Assembly: GCA_965207755.1 (NCBI GenBank)
Contig: OZ242297.1
Location: forward strand, 1 to 64,000
Reading direction: 5' to 3'
Length of the DNA stretch: 64,000 bases
Source of the DNA: Aldehydirespirator sp028819505
Lineage (GTDB): Bacteria; Actinomycetota; Acidimicrobiia; Acidimicrobiales; Aldehydirespiratoraceae
Positions 23,650 to 31,557 of this stretch are shown here, piece by piece (positions within the stretch are counted from its first letter, which is position 1; each line of letters begins with the position of its first letter). A program made the position numbers and the translations under genes. The notes beneath the pieces are model-generated. The model did no database searches. It was not told the DNA's origin and saw only the letters and a program-made list of their open reading frames with translations.

Positions 23650-26142
23650 TCAACCCATTTCCAGCAGTCTCATTCCGATTTCAACCGCTCCACGGGCGTC
23701 GCTGAAGCTCGTCTCCTGGGGCCACGCAGCGCTAGTCTCCATCGCACGGTCGCAAACGATGTCGTGGGCGTGTCTAGGGATCTTGCCCTGCGCCGCCGCA
23801 AGAAGAAGCTCTGGTATCAACAGGACCTGCTCCTCGCCATATTCTGCTTGATCAAGGAGGAAGGAAACGGAGTCGCGAACTGAGGTGCGATCGTCCCGCT
23901 CTCCCCACCAGAGTTCTCCGGGTTGTAGCCAGTGAAGTATCGAACAGGTGATAATGGCATCGAAGTATGACCTAACGATTCGACCCATGTCGAACATCAC
24001 CCACCGAGGCGCGGCCCGAGGTTCTGCTTGCAGTCTCGTATAGTTGATCACCGAACCAATTGCGGCGTAAGCGGTTAGACAGTCTAGATCTTTGCCGTAC
24101 AAAGATCGTCCTCGTACCTGCTGTTGATGGACTTCGGCGCGAGACATTCCCCAGAAGATGTGCTCAGGGTGAGGGTCCTGTGTTGACCCTGTGAATCTGG
24201 GTGACCAGTCGTCCTCGCATTCAGAGTAGATATCGTGCAGCTCAAGAAACTGTCTTCGCTGTCTCAGGAAGCGTGCAGCAGGCTCTGAGGTGTCCTCGCT
24301 TCCCACCTCCGGGAGATCGAGGAGACGAGTCTCGTCCCTTAGCGGTGAATCCCATGGGAAGCAACTCGACCAGAGGCACTCAAGCGTATCCGGTCTGAAC
24401 TGGTTCTTCTGTGCTTCCCACTCACTGGGAGAGCTTGGGCGAGCGTGGAAAACCAGAGCATTGGCACGAGTTTCCCTTGAGGCATGCCTAAGTGCATCAG
24501 CCACGGCCAGTTTCAAGTGACGCAGCGTGAGGCCTGTCACGCTGCCCCACGAGAAGATGAGAACGGTCTTGCCTGGTTCGAGATGTGATGCATGTTCCTG
24601 TAGAGCATCTTGATTGTCGGATGTGACAACCGGTAACTGGCTGTCGAGGCCAATCCCCTCTAGCACCAGCCTCAAGCTGTCTTCCAGGTTCAACCTGCCT
24701 TCGCCCGCGAATGAGGGAATGCGAGTTTCTGCTACGTCGCGAGGCGCTGCCACGACGAGTCCTGTTAGTTTGAGCGCTTCATCCAGATCTTGTTCGCCGT
24801 GGCGCTCCTCCAGCACGGTTCGCCAGCGGGTTCGCACAGCCTGCGCTAGGCCGTCGCTCCGGGCTATCAGTTCGAATAGCGGGCGAACAGGCAAGGATGT
24901 TCGTTTTCCGCGCGCGACCCTGCTCTCTGGATGAGGATTGACCTCTATTGCCCGCCCACGGAACTGTGAGGCACGCTGCCAGAATACTTGGCCGGCGGCT
25001 GCGTACTTCGTGTCGGGCATGACGAGAAACGGCTTAGGAAACGCCAAGAGGCCATAGGTCCTAGGGTCAACGGTTACGACTGGAGCTTTCTCGGAAGTCT
25101 GACAGAACTGACAGGATCCAGTATACGTAGCCTCTTCCTGCCTTGTCATGCTGAGCCAAGAGACAAGGCGATCATCGTCAGTCGGCGCGAATTGACTGCT
25201 TTGCGGATCTTCAGAAGTGCGATCAACGATCACGTCGAGCGTAAAGTCAATGTTGTCACTGTCTGCTACGCGTTCCAACTCGTCCATCAGAATGTTCTTT
25301 AGCGAACCCGTAGAGTTTACTGAGAGTATTCCGACCGTGTGAGTTGAGATCATATTCCTAGCATTCTCAACGGTCCTCCTAACGGTGGGGCGCCCTGTTG
25401 GATATGCCGGCAAGATGGCAGTAGGCCCGATGGTTCGACCACATCGGTTGAGAAGACTCTCAAGTTGGATCAGTACCGGTGTGAGGCCACCGGTATCCAC
25501 GATCACACCACAGCCGTCCTGGATTCGATCAGACAACCAACACGCTATGACATAAGCATCATGAGGTTCTTGGATTGCGTCAGCAAGTCGGATGAAGACA
25601 TCAGTGTGTTCCCCGCTCGGAAGACGGTAGTGATAGTCTCGTGGTTCCCAGATCGCATTTCTGTGACGGAGCATTGTTTCGATCTCAATCGCTCGCGCGT
25701 GACACATGACAGCTGCGACCGAATCCGGTTCACCACGGCCCCATCGCAAGATCGGAACGAGGGACACACGATGCTGTATTACACCTATACGAATATGTTT
25801 AGCAAGCACCGGCTTCCCGCCGTCCTCACCAATCAGTCTATCGATCCAACTATCGATCTGGGCTTCATGTGATTGGTCATCAGGACCAATGATCCACGGC
25901 CACCTGAAGATGGTCAGGTCGGTCTTGGTGCATAAGTGCAGATGGTCCTGCACAGCATTGGTTAGGGTCTCGACCTGCGATACTCCCGGAGAGTGTTGCG
26001 TACGAAGCCTGGTATGAAGGTCCACAAAGGTAAGGCTTGAACGAGCATCTGGAATCTCGATCAACTGACTGCTGTCCCCGGGACTCCCGTCAGAGACGTC
26101 GTCAATGTCCACGCGCAAGTAGTAACCAGCTGATGGTGCCAT
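23650..26142 (-). CDS. PRTase-like protein, second gene of a GHKL-associated operon
   Basis: An 830-residue protein; its ATG lies 9 nt after the GHKL gene. Residues about 175-270 resemble a phosphoribosyltransferase core: RLPSGEHTDVFIRLADAIQE, then DAYVIACWLSDRI, the acidic strand GCGVIVDTGGLTPVLIQLE, and later HTVGILSVNSTGSLK. A CQFCQ pair near residue 345 may bind zinc with later Cys. A second alpha/beta section contains KTVLIFSWGSVTGLTLRHLK, again like a PRTase or Rossmann strand. The C-terminal 200 residues are unassigned. Codon use is more AT-rich than flanking genes. Function unknown; a nucleotide-active effector controlled by the ATPase is an inference. Confidence 0.55.
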   Translation of the reverse strand: MAPSAGYYLRVDIDDVSDGSPGDSSQLIEIPDARSSLTFVDLHTRLRTQHSPGVSQVETLTNAVQDHLHLCTKTDLTIFRWPWIIGPDDQSHEAQIDSWIDRLIGEDGGKPVLAKHIRIGVIQHRVSLVPILRWGRGEPDSVAAVMCHARAIEIETMLRHRNAIWEPRDYHYRLPSGEHTDVFIRLADAIQEPHDAYVIACWLSDRIQDGCGVIVDTGGLTPVLIQLESLLNRCGRTIGPTAILPAYPTGRPTVRRTVENARNMISTHTVGILSVNSTGSLKNILMDELERVADSDNIDFTLDVIVDRTSEDPQSSQFAPTDDDRLVSWLSMTRQEEATYTGSCQFCQTSEKAPVVTVDPRTYGLLAFPKPFLVMPDTKYAAAGQVFWQRASQFRGRAIEVNPHPESRVARGKRTSLPVRPLFELIARSDGLAQAVRTRWRTVLEERHGEQDLDEALKLTGLVVAAPRDVAETRIPSFAGEGRLNLEDSLRLVLEGIGLDSQLPVVTSDNQDALQEHASHLEPGKTVLIFSWGSVTGLTLRHLKLAVADALRHASRETRANALVFHARPSSPSEWEAQKNQFRPDTLECLWSSCFPWDSPLRDETRLLDLPEVGSEDTSEPAARFLRQRRQFLELHDIYSECEDDWSPRFTGSTQDPHPEHIFWGMSRAEVHQQQVRGRSLYGKDLDCLTAYAAIGSVINYTRLQAEPRAAPRWVMFDMGRIVRSYFDAIITCSILHWLQPGELWWGERDDRTSVRDSVSFLLDQAEYGEEQVLLIPELLLAAAQGKIPRHAHDIVCDRAMETSAAWPQETSFSDARGAVEIGMRLLEMG

Positions 26143-26151
26143 GCTCGTCGG

Positions 26152-27312
26152 CTACCCTGCGACCGGTTCAGCGAAGGTCAGTTCGAGTTGATGGGAACCC
26201 CCGTCGGGAATGCGGCTCTCAAGTCCAAGCGAAACCCAAACGAGGGTGCCTAAGACGGGAAGATCAGTGACGCTGGAGGTGTGCGGCTCGTCGGAGCCGG
26301 GACTCCACCGAAGACAAGCGGCCGAGCCATCGATATCTCCGTTCGTGACGATGCGGATGCTGCTTGCCCCGCCGACGCCGCGGAGGCCTTCTGTGTATTG
26401 ACTGGCAATGCGATGCACGAGGTGGAGTCCGACGCCACGTCCCCCAGCTGGGCGTGGCAGGCGGCCCATCACCGCGTCTCGGAGTGCCTCCTCCGCGCTC
26501 CTTGTCCGGTCGCGATAGAGCCGCCCGACTCTGTGCGGTAGGCCCACGCCGTTGTCGAGCACTGAGAAGTGAAGTCGATTGTGGCTCTCGCGGCCTCCGC
26601 CGAGAGTGGCGTAGACCTGCCCAAGGGAGCAGCCGGTCGGGCTGGACCGCAGGCTGGCGTGGTCTGGGACGTTCACAACGATCTGGTAGAAGACTTCTAG
26701 ACAGTCACCGAGCGTTGCAACCATCTCCGAGCCCGGCTTGACATGGAGCCGGCTGCTCAGCCATCGGCCTGCGATTTGGAGCAGGTCGCGGCGCAGGTGC
26801 CGTGCCGGCCTATTGTGGGGATGCATCACCGACAGCAGGTAGCGCTGGAAAGCGGCCCGAACTACCCATGAGTCGTGTTCGGGATCTCTGACATCCACGA
26901 GGGCGGCGCGCCGCATCGCTGCGTCGCTGGGGTGGAACGGGTGAACCCAGGCTCGCGCCGCAGCACTCCATTCCTCGGGTGCATCTCCTGTCCAGCTCAC
27001 TCGGGGCCGGTTCGCCAGGGCGAAGAAGAAGCCTCCACGAGCTAGCTGCAAGTTCAAGCCCCGTGAGTCGGGGATCCGCACCGTGACCGGCACGTCTCGG
27101 AACCGGCCCACCAGCAGATTCGACACGACCATCACGGCTGGTATCGACAGCCGAACCGCTGACGGACTCGCGGATCCTGCGATGGCGTCGTCGCAAAGGT
27201 CCAGTTCGCACGGAGTGTTCTCGAACTCTGCTCGCTCCAGCTGCCCAGCGAACGCGGCCAACTGTTGTGGGTTGAACGACGTCAGGCTCCTCGCCGCCGT
27301 TGATCGCTCCAT
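26152..27312 (-). CDS. GHKL-family ATPase, first gene of the PRTase-like operon
   Basis: A 386-residue protein with ATG at 27312 behind GGAAGGA. Its C-terminal half is a Bergerat (GHKL) ATP-binding fold: N-box FYQIVVNVPDHASLRSS, G1 box VLDNGVGLPHRV and G2 box GGRGVGLHLVHRI. The N-terminal 180 residues (SFNPQQLAAFAGQLERAEFE, VRLSIPAVMVVSNLLVGRF) look alpha/beta and could be a STAS-like or receiver-like module. No phosphoacceptor His is evident, so it is not a standard histidine kinase. Together with the downstream PRTase-like gene it forms a compact two-gene unit that I do not recognise. Confidence 0.65.
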   Translation of the reverse strand: MERSTAARSLTSFNPQQLAAFAGQLERAEFENTPCELDLCDDAIAGSASPSAVRLSIPAVMVVSNLLVGRFRDVPVTVRIPDSRGLNLQLARGGFFFALANRPRVSWTGDAPEEWSAAARAWVHPFHPSDAAMRRAALVDVRDPEHDSWVVRAAFQRYLLSVMHPHNRPARHLRRDLLQIAGRWLSSRLHVKPGSEMVATLGDCLEVFYQIVVNVPDHASLRSSPTGCSLGQVYATLGGGRESHNRLHFSVLDNGVGLPHRVGRLYRDRTRSAEEALRDAVMGRLPRPAGGRGVGLHLVHRIASQYTEGLRGVGGASSIRIVTNGDIDGSAACLRWSPGSDEPHTSSVTDLPVLGTLVWVSLGLESRIPDGGSHQLELTFAEPVAG

Positions 27313-27483
27313 GGCGTCCTTCCTTCCCGCCCGTGCCGTGCTGGCAGTCGTGCCGCGCTGGCAGTCGTGCCCGCCTGCACCGTGTTCCTAGCACGACGAG
27401 GCGCTCCCGTCACGGCGGCGTGAGCACGACCCTTGAACGGGTGCCCCGCTCGTGAGTCGCTCGACACAGGGCCGCGACCTACG

Positions 27484-27825
27484 ATGGCGCCCATGCCCGA
27501 CACCACCGGCACCGAGCGCGGCGAGGCGGACTCCGATCACCTCACCAGCATCCTGGCGGCGGTCACCGGCCTGCGAGACCAAGTCGACGACATGGTCGAA
27601 GTGGTCCAAGAGCATGTGGCCCGTATGCGCGCCGACAGCGGTGTCCAAGTGATTGAGCACCGCACCGCGGCCGAGTTCGAGCAGGTGCCCGAAATCGGAT
27701 GGTGGCTGGCGCAACGGCTGGTGGATGCCCAGCCGATCCATAGCTTTGACGACCTCTATGGCATCGACGGGATCGGCTTCACCCGGGCGTCCAACGTGTG
27801 GGACCACTTCTGCGGGAGCCGGTGA
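27484..27825 (+). CDS. helix-hairpin-helix domain protein
   Basis: A 113-residue protein starting MAPMPDTTGT. The N-terminal half is a predicted amphipathic helix (ILAAVTGLRDQVDDMVEVVQ). The C-terminal half is a ComEA-type HhH: AAEFEQVPEIGWWLAQRLVD, then FDDLYGIDGIGFTRASNVWD. HhH pairs bind the DNA backbone without sequence preference. It is divergent from the GHKL gene (about 170 nt apart). No signal peptide, so probably cytoplasmic. Confidence 0.7.
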   Translation: MAPMPDTTGTERGEADSDHLTSILAAVTGLRDQVDDMVEVVQEHVARMRADSGVQVIEHRTAAEFEQVPEIGWWLAQRLVDAQPIHSFDDLYGIDGIGFTRASNVWDHFCGSR

Positions 27826-27957
27826 CCGGGTTCTCGCTTGCTCCAGCGCCGGCATCCTGAGCGCGCCACCTGCTCGTCCTGGGCTCCAGGCCGGAGTTTG
27901 GCGGGTCGTCGGTGGGTTGACGGCAGCAAATGGCCGATGACTTGGGGTTGTGTGTCG

Positions 27958-28125
27958 CGGCCCGGAGCGGAACGGGTCGATGCTGGCGGTGCCGATGAGG
28001 CGGCGCTCCACGTCGAGGCCGGCAGAACGAAGCCGCCGAGCTTCTGGGGCTGCAGCACGCATCTGAGGAACACATAGACCGTGCCCGCTCCGCCCGGCGC
28101 CGTCGGGACTTCCTGGCCGGCCGCC
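27958..28125 (-). pseudogene. fragment of a TadE-like gene
   Basis: Nearly identical to the 3' part of the TadE-like gene at 51561-52154 (region about 51568-51745). On the reverse strand it carries the peptide VYVFLRCVLQPQKLGGFVLP and ERRLIGTASIDPFRS. No start, and the frame is broken. It lies beside the repeat shared with 23417-23585. Confidence 0.65.
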
Positions 28126-28299
28126 GGCGGTCGGGTCTCCGCCGCCGAGTTGTCCGTGGCGACCCGCGCCTGCGGGATGCCGTCGCGCCCGCGAGCCGTC
28201 TCGGTGGTGGCCCGCGGCCGGGAGGGGCCAGCCCCGCGGCGGCGGTTCGGGCCCCGGTCGGGGTGCCGGGCGTGTGTGTCCCGGCGGCGTCGGCGGCGG

Positions 28300-28752
28300 T
28301 CAGTCGATGGCGATCGCGAACAGGGCGAGCCAGATCGAGATGGTCGCGGCCATGATGGTCGCCACTGTCGTGGTCACGATCACATACAGTTGGCGGGCCT
28401 GGCTCTTGACGATCTCGGCCCGTTCGGTGGCAGCCTCGGCGAGGCCTTCGGTGATTTTGGTGTCGAGCCCGGCGAGGCCTTCGGTGATTTTGGTGTCGAG
28501 CCCGGTGAGGCCTTCGGTGATTTTGGTGTCGAGCCCGGTGAGGCCTTCGGTGAGGGTGACGCTGAGTTGGGCGAGGCCGACGGCGAGGGCCTCGGCGAGG
28601 CGGGCTTCGGCGCCTGCGAGGTCGTCTTTGGTGGCCATGCGGTCCCAGCCGCCGGGCGGGAGTTCTGTCATGAGGGTGTCTGCGGCGTCTTCGCCGATGG
28701 TGTCTGTCAATGTGGTGTACAGCGCGGCGCGCTGTGCTTGGGTGGCTGCCAT
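28300..28752 (-). CDS. coiled-coil protein with a C-terminal membrane anchor (DUF1640-like)
   Basis: A 150-residue protein; the ATG at 28752 has GAGGAGG 8 nt upstream. N-terminal region ALYTTLTDTIGEDAADTLMT and WDRMATKDDLAGAEARLAEA, then three near-perfect 11-residue repeats of the type GLTGLDTKITE forming a coiled coil. It ends in one membrane helix, YVIVTTTVATIMAATISIWL. Architecture as in DUF1640/CCDC90-like proteins. Role unknown. The 93-nt repeat upstream (28829-28921) is its likely promoter. Its 3' flank is repeated at 23.4 and 52.7 kb. Confidence 0.7.
   Translation of the reverse strand: MAATQAQRAALYTTLTDTIGEDAADTLMTELPPGGWDRMATKDDLAGAEARLAEALAVGLAQLSVTLTEGLTGLDTKITEGLTGLDTKITEGLAGLDTKITEGLAEAATERAEIVKSQARQLYVIVTTTVATIMAATISIWLALFAIAID
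28441..28560. repeat. 33-nt tandem repeats inside the coiled-coil gene
   Basis: Three almost identical 33-nt units at 28441-28473, 28474-28506 and 28507-28539, plus a partial fourth, encoding 11-residue coiled-coil repeats. Near identity at DNA level implies recent expansion or recombination. Confidence 0.8.
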
Positions 28753-28828
28753 GGGGGGTTCCTCCTCGCGTTCCATGTCTGTCCTGCCAGGGGGGCGCCC
28801 CGCATGGGCCGCTCCGAGGCCTCCGGGC

Positions 28829-28921
28829 GCACGGCCCGGCGGCTGCGGGAACCTTAGCGCATCATTGATGCTGTTCCACTACAGTCCATCCGCCCATGCA
28901 CGGACGGGACGCGAGGCAGGG
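28829..28921 (-). promoter_or_regulatory. 93-nt dispersed repeat, copy B, upstream of the coiled-coil gene
   Basis: Partner of 18269-18361, with four differences in 93 nt. It sits 77 nt upstream of the ATG at 28752, where a promoter is expected. See copy A for the promoter-like elements (here TGGACT-N18-TGATGC). Confidence 0.55.
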
Positions 28922-29446
28922 GGTTCGGTGCCTGCGGTTCTTCGTGGCGGCGTCGCGGCTGTTCTGTAGCGCGATGGCCTCGTGTCCGGTCCGATGCTCG
29001 GGAGGTCGCCGGGGCGCAGCTTCGAGGCCGCGAGCCAGCCTGCCGGCATGGTCACCTGACGCCTGGAGACGCCTGGAGGTGCCTGGCGGCGCTTGGGGCG
29101 GTCATGTCGGACCGGTGCAGGGGCAGCGGTCCTGTGGTGCGGCGGGGTTCGCGCGGCATCCAGCACTGGGACCCGCCACGCCACGACGAGATCGGCCGCG
29201 GTCTTGTGGTGCGGCGGGGTTCGCATGGGGCTTGGCACCTTGAGCGCCAGTCGGTGCCCGTCGGACTGCGCCGGGGCCGCTGCGGGGCGGTCCGGCCGGG
29301 CTGAGGCTGCTTCGGGTGGGATGTTGGTTGCGCCGGAGCCGCGCCGGGCTGGGCCCACTGTGCGGGATGTCGGCCGGGTGCGGGTTGTTGGCCGGAGGCG
29401 GGACGGCGCCGAAGGGGCGGTGCCGGGTGGGTCATGTGCCGGGTGG
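28922..29446. other. GC-rich repeat-bearing stretch without a supported gene
   Basis: No credible coding frame. It includes a block similar to about 45230-45365 (shared string CGATGCTCGGGAGGTCG) and an internal direct repeat containing TGTGGTGCGGCGGGGTTCGC at about 29133 and 29206. It looks like decayed flank of the TadE/TadG clusters. Confidence 0.45.
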
Positions 29447-29578
29447 GTCATGTGCCGGTTCAGGAGCGGTGGGGGTCGATTGAGGCTGTCGCGACGACGG
29501 TGCGCTCGACATCGAACACTCCCAAAGCCTCGCCCTTGGGCCGCGCTAGCGAACTACGAGATGGCGCCCGCGAGACTT
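29447..29578 (-). pseudogene. TadE 3' fragment fused to Tad-cluster flank
   Basis: 29447-29530 matches the 3' end of the TadE-like gene at 46225 (peptide GVFDVERTVVATASIDPHRS). 29541-29574 matches 47375-47408, which lies upstream of that same cluster. The pieces are joined directly, so a whole Tad triad appears to have been deleted between them. Confidence 0.6.
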
Positions 29579-29878
29579 CTGGGCCGTCGCTTCGCGGACG
29601 TCCTCCAATCGTCCGTATGGCCGGAAGGTGCATCCGCTGAGAAATGGCATATTGTGCCGGTATCGTATTCTGGCATTGGAGCCGAGTGAGAGATCTGTCA
29701 TAGATCCTGATGAGGGCGAGGACGACGATGAACAACCATCGTGATAGCACAATCGTTTCCGCATTCATTCGGAGCATGTGGAGCTGGGATCTATGGCTGG
29801 CGCTTGCATGCGGAGGTGTGGTAGCGATTGCATCTACCACGATCGTGCGCTGCGGCGACTGGTGCGCGAGGTGGCTTC

Positions 29879-30160
29879 TCAGGTGTCGTCGAACGGGAGA
29901 CTCCATGCGCTTTCGGCGGTCAGGACGCCTGCGAGGATCGAGAATCGGTCCAGGTTCTTGGTGATTGTCTTGTCGAAGTGGTTCGGGATGAGCCCTCGAA
30001 GCCATCGACGGCGGCACCGCCTGGGTCGTACCACCCTCTCCACCGGGTTGATCGGGCACCGTCGCCCGATGACTCGACACCCGCCCTCTCCGTCGCGCTG
30101 TGTTCGCATCGCATCGATCACCGTGTCCCAATCCAGATACGGCGTGCCGACCCGGCCCAA
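29879..30160 (-). CDS. uncertain small ORF downstream of the receiver gene
   Basis: About 93 residues from a possible TTG at 30160. The end, LRGLIPNHFDKTITKNLDRF then SILAGVLTAESAWSLPFDDT, has natural composition, but there is no ribosome site, the start is weak and I recognise no family. Could be a truncated gene. Confidence 0.25.
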   Translation of the reverse strand: MGRVGTPYLDWDTVIDAMRTQRDGEGGCRVIGRRCPINPVERVVRPRRCRRRWLRGLIPNHFDKTITKNLDRFSILAGVLTAESAWSLPFDDT

Positions 30161-30216
30161 GTAGCAGTGGAACTCATGGGACAGTCCAACGCGACTGCAC
30201 GCATGCCGATCTTGGG

Positions 30217-31557
30217 TCAGGCCCTCGCATAGCCGGGACGGCTGATGTGGTACGACAGCCACGAGCGGATGTCGGCAACCACGGGCTCGCGCAGTCTCCC
30301 GATAGGTTGAACCTCCGAGATCTTGTCGGCTGAGACCGATACCGGATGGAGGGCATCCCACACGATGACTGCACTGCGGTCCGGCAAGGGCGCCTCAAGA
30401 GGCAGATTGAGGGGGCCGACCTCGCGAAGGCGATCTCCCCTTCTGACCATGATCCGGTCGCTTGAGCCCCTACCAACCCTGTTGGCTGGAATGGCCACGC
30501 CAGCGATGAGCCGCGCGACACCGATCCTGCCCTGCCGATGGTCGCATGTCGCGCTGACCTCCAGCAAGAGAACCGGGAGATCGCTCTCGACGATGGCCGA
30601 CAGACGGTCGTCGTCTCCAAAGTGCCTCTTGTCCAGGACGGACTTTCGCACTCGTGTCGGATCGGGCAGCGCCGGCCCCAAGTTCAAGCCCTCCAAATCG
30701 CGAAGACCGTAGACATGACCAGCACCCAGTCCTTCGGCTCCGCCATCGAAGTGCATCGCGGTGTTCAAGTGCGCTCGCTTCTCGTCGTCGAGTTGGACGG
30801 CACCGTCCCGAGCCGTCTGTCGTACCGGCGCTACAGCCGCCGCTAGCTCGCCAGCCATTTGTGCCGAACCTTCTTCTACTTTGTCAAAATGCACTGGGTT
30901 CAGTGCGGCTAGGAGCGCCCGGACCGCCGCTTGGTCGCTTCCTAAGGCACCACCGGCCTCTCCCTTCAGCAGTGTCGCCAGAAAAGCCATCGCTGCTGAC
31001 TCATCATCCCTCGATGTCTCGTGGAGTTGTAGTGCAACGACCGTGTCGTTGGCGGCACTGCGGACCAGCTGCTCCCACAGGTTTGAGAACTCAAGCGGAG
31101 GAGAGTCGGCAAGAACTCCATCTATAGCGTCCAGTATCTTGTTGGCAATGTCCTGCTGGCTATGATTCTCGTTCTGCACTTCGTCCTTGGAGAGTTGGAC
31201 TGTCTTCACCGGCGGACACTCGATCTCTTGAAGATGCGACTTGAAGGTCTCGAAGTCGGCCTCGTTAGCAGTCCAAACCACCGCCACATACGGGCCGTTG
31301 TCCCTAGCAATCATCTGGTTGACGATTCCCTTCGTGCTGACGACCTCACCGGCTGAGCCGGTTGCACGTCCGAGATGGATGTCGAGGACGGCAACACGTA
31401 TCCCCTTGATCGCCTCGGCAGGCAGCTGATCTTCGGGTCCGCCGAGAACGAGTATGGCACCGATGCCGCGCAAAGCGAGCGACTGTTGGATTCTTAGCGC
31501 ATCCTTCGCGTTGTCATCAAGGATCAGGACGCTGCTCGTCCGTAAGCCGTGCATCAT
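30217..31557 (-). CDS. receiver-domain protein partnered with the GHKL kinase
   Basis: A 446-residue protein. The N-terminal 120 residues are a CheY-like receiver: acidic pair in SSVLILDDNAKDALRIQQSL, phosphoacceptor Asp in RVAVLDIHLGRATG, and a beta-4 strand GPYVAVVWTANEADF. The remaining 320 residues have no recognised output domain. LEFSNLWEQLVRSAANDTVV is helical, and GRIGVARLIAGVAIPANR lies near the end. ATG at 31557 overlaps the kinase stop (ATGA) with AAGGAG just before it. Probably the phosphorylated partner of the upstream kinase; whether it binds DNA is unknown. Confidence 0.65.
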   Translation of the reverse strand: MMHGLRTSSVLILDDNAKDALRIQQSLALRGIGAILVLGGPEDQLPAEAIKGIRVAVLDIHLGRATGSAGEVVSTKGIVNQMIARDNGPYVAVVWTANEADFETFKSHLQEIECPPVKTVQLSKDEVQNENHSQQDIANKILDAIDGVLADSPPLEFSNLWEQLVRSAANDTVVALQLHETSRDDESAAMAFLATLLKGEAGGALGSDQAAVRALLAALNPVHFDKVEEGSAQMAGELAAAVAPVRQTARDGAVQLDDEKRAHLNTAMHFDGGAEGLGAGHVYGLRDLEGLNLGPALPDPTRVRKSVLDKRHFGDDDRLSAIVESDLPVLLLEVSATCDHRQGRIGVARLIAGVAIPANRVGRGSSDRIMVRRGDRLREVGPLNLPLEAPLPDRSAVIVWDALHPVSVSADKISEVQPIGRLREPVVADIRSWLSYHISRPGYARA

